This document shows, one piece after another, positions 14,740 through 15,942 of a stretch of 15,942 nt of DNA (the stretch's first letter is position 1; the number at the start of each line of letters is the position of its first letter). This stretch comes from an uncultured Bacilli bacterium (GTDB lineage: Bacteria; Bacillota_I; Bacilli_A; RF39; UBA660): the NCBI GenBank assembly GCA_934096025.1, contig CAKOLP010000007.1, positions 1-15,942 of the forward strand, written 5' to 3'. The notes beneath the pieces are model-generated. The model was given only the letters and a program-made list of their open reading frames with translations, searched no databases and was not told the origin of the DNA. Made by a program: the position numbers and the translations under genes.

Positions 14740-14832
14740 ATGACACCAGAAAATTTAGCCAAAAGCAAATTAGAAAAAAGAAAATATAAAAAAGAAGCTG
14801 CATTAATTAGAAAATATCATAATTGTGACTAG
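14740..14832 (+). pseudogene. 30-codon ORF, probable truncated ImmA/IrrE-type partner
   Basis: The ORF begins MTPENLAKSKLEKRKYKKEA and ends ALIRKYHNCD before TAG. It has a good ribosome site (GGGTGA five bases before ATG) and is translationally coupled to the XRE gene. The pattern of a helix containing EAxxLIRKY just before an expected Asn/Asp-Pro-Phe-Glu-Ile-Ala segment is how ImmA/IrrE proteases begin, but here the frame stops at that point and nothing downstream resembles the HExxH domain. It is either a remnant left by a deletion or a genuine small protein. Positions 14833-14940 hold no other gene I can support. Confidence 0.45.
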
Positions 14833-14962
14833 ATTTTTTAAGGCTGTAATTAGGTTAATTTATTTTTTCTTTACTGGAATTTAAAAAACTGAAATATGGG
14901 TTTTCATAATCTATATTTTTTTTAATTATTGTGATAAAATATAATAAAAGTGAGGTTAACAA

Positions 14963-15190
14963 ATGGATGAGTTAAAAAAATATGGCGACAATATAGTTAT
15001 TAATGATTATGAAATTAGTGTATTAAAAAAATGTAATATTGATGTAACTAAATGTAAAACTTTAGCAGAGGTTTTACTTCTTATTGATAGATACTTAGAT
15101 GATTTATTTTTAGATGATGAAGAATATGATGAAATTGATTTAGTAGCAAGTAATTTAAATGAAAGACTATATTATATGGGGAATAAATGA
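14963..15190 (+). CDS. Small acidic protein of unknown function
   Basis: A 75-residue soluble protein, mostly helical, with an acidic middle (YLDDLFLDDEEYDEIDL). There is no signal peptide or metal motif. GTGAGG is present about seven bases before the ATG and TATAAT at 14940-14945 without a clear -35 box. It ends TGA, and the next gene's ATG starts one base later, so the two are probably co-translated. This is the only TGA stop among the intact genes of the window. Family not recognised. Confidence 0.65.
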   Translation: MDELKKYGDNIVINDYEISVLKKCNIDVTKCKTLAEVLLLIDRYLDDLFLDDEEYDEIDLVASNLNERLYYMGNK

Positions 15191-15191
15191 T

Positions 15192-15942
15192 ATGAAAAAG
15201 AATAAAAAGAGGTTATTAATTAGTGCATTAGTTTTACTAGTAGCATGTTGTGGTATAGCAATATATATAAGTTTCAAAGATGAGAAGAAAGTTGAAGCAC
15301 CAGCAACTATTGGTATTGAAAATTTTAAAAAGATAAATAGCATTAATGTACGAGTGGGAAAAGATTTTTATGTTAAAGATGAGGTTAAAAAGTTAGTAAT
15401 TTATGATTATAATGATAATCAAATAAGTGAGTATAAAAATGATTATAATAATTATGAATTATTTGGCGATAAATATATAATTGTAAAGAATAAAAACATT
15501 AAAACAATAATTGATATAAATGGTAATGTTTTAGTAGAAGGCTCACAAGTTAAAAAGTCTAGTGATGAAAAATATATTTTAGTTAGTAACGCAGTTTATG
15601 ATAATAATATGAATAAAATTTATACTCTAGATTTTACCGGAGACTTTGAGTATACAGCAATATTTGGTGGAGATTTATTAATCGTTCAATCATATAATAA
15701 GGAAAGTAAAAGTATTATTGTCGATTTAAAAGAGAGTAAAGTATTATGGAGAGATTTTGAAGACTCAGCACCTTATTTAGATAATGATGAATTAATTTAT
15801 TTTGAATTTATTAAAGATAATAAAGGGTATTTACTTGATGCAAGAACAAAGAAAATATTATATGAAGACATTACTTATGATAATTCTAGTTATTCAAGTT
15901 ATGGTATTTTTACTTATAACGGTAATTCATATTATATTGATA
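15192..15942 (+). CDS. Membrane-anchored extracytoplasmic protein, partial (runs off window)
   Basis: The frame opens at ATG 15192 and stays open to the window edge, giving 250 residues of an incomplete protein. The N-terminus is basic (MKKNKKR) followed by a hydrophobic segment LLISALVLLVACCGIAIYIS, then an extracytoplasmic region. That region repeats short units of the type YIIVKNKNIKTIIDINGNVL, DNNMNKIYTLDFTGDFEY and SKSIIVDLKESKVLW, which look like beta-strand blades of a propeller (strand, Asp-hydrophobic, strand). The VACC segment resembles a lipobox only loosely (two adjacent Cys, no small residue at the usual place), so a membrane helix is more likely. GGGG in the end of the upstream gene can serve as ribosome site. 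Function unknown. Confidence 0.7.
   Translation, partial: MKKNKKRLLISALVLLVACCGIAIYISFKDEKKVEAPATIGIENFKKINSINVRVGKDFYVKDEVKKLVIYDYNDNQISEYKNDYNNYELFGDKYIIVKNKNIKTIIDINGNVLVEGSQVKKSSDEKYILVSNAVYDNNMNKIYTLDFTGDFEYTAIFGGDLLIVQSYNKESKSIIVDLKESKVLWRDFEDSAPYLDNDELIYFEFIKDNKGYLLDARTKKILYEDITYDNSSYSSYGIFTYNGNSYYID

Noticed and set aside
15238..15262. Lipoprotein signal in the partial gene at 15192 (VACCG)
   Set aside because: The residues before Cys do not follow the L-[AS]-[GA]-C pattern closely and the hydrophobic stretch continues after the cysteines, favouring a membrane helix.
1..15942. Alternative code with TGA read as tryptophan, prompted by TGA at 9-11 and scarce TGA stops
   Set aside because: Tryptophan in spoIVA and other long genes is TGG throughout and no long gene contains in-frame TGA; scarce TGA stops are expected in AT-rich genomes.
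1..15942. CRISPR arrays, transposase genes, tRNA or rRNA genes
   Set aside because: No regularly spaced direct repeats, no transposase motifs and no structured RNA signatures were found on either strand.

Overview
The window is strongly AT-rich DNA from a low-GC Gram-positive bacterium. A spoIVA gene, an LTA-synthase-type sulfatase and an LCP ligase point to a spore-forming, monoderm member of the Bacilli (Firmicutes), probably an uncultured gut lineage of the RF39/Erysipelotrichia type; that placement is inference. Tryptophan is always TGG inside the long genes and most genes end in TAA or TAG, so the standard code applies.

Layout. (1) 1-3808: a tight plus-strand envelope cluster. It holds the C-terminal part of an LTA-synthase-like phosphoglycerol transferase (cut by an in-frame TGA at 9-11), a small membrane-anchored protein of unknown function, and an LCP-family glycopolymer ligase with a C-terminal PASTA-like domain. 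(2) About 3911-4790: a decayed gene for a membrane-anchored Ig-like (DUF5011-type) protein. (3) 4893-5468, minus strand: a one-TM protein with a long Lys/Asn/Thr-rich tail. (4) 5582-8820: a well-formed promoter drives two genes, a secreted SH3b-glucosaminidase ending in a canonical dockerin and a signal-peptide protein with a cohesin-like domain, a cadherin-like beta-sandwich and a C-terminal membrane anchor. Together they look like a miniature cohesin-dockerin system that tethers a peptidoglycan hydrolase to the membrane. (5) 8785-10236, minus strand: a beta-lactamase-fold serine hydrolase. Its stop codon shares a TTAA with the cohesin gene inside a bidirectional terminator. (6) 10340-12462: a membrane-anchored XRE regulator, divergent from the hydrolase with overlapping -35 elements, followed by a small secreted protein that starts at TTG. 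(7) 12630-14108: spoIVA, whose stop codon lies in the loop of its own terminator. (8) 14159-15942: a perfect 17-bp inverted repeat, a probably autoregulated XRE gene with a 30-codon remnant that looks like the start of an ImmA/IrrE-type partner, a small acidic protein, and the start of a membrane-anchored protein that runs off the window.

Most of the window concerns the cell surface: wall polymer synthesis and attachment, wall remodelling, membrane-anchored sensors, and spore coat assembly. The cohesin/dockerin pair is the best candidate for an undescribed system. Paired cysteines in two of the extracytoplasmic enzymes and the divergent membrane-XRE/serine-hydrolase arrangement also deserve attention.
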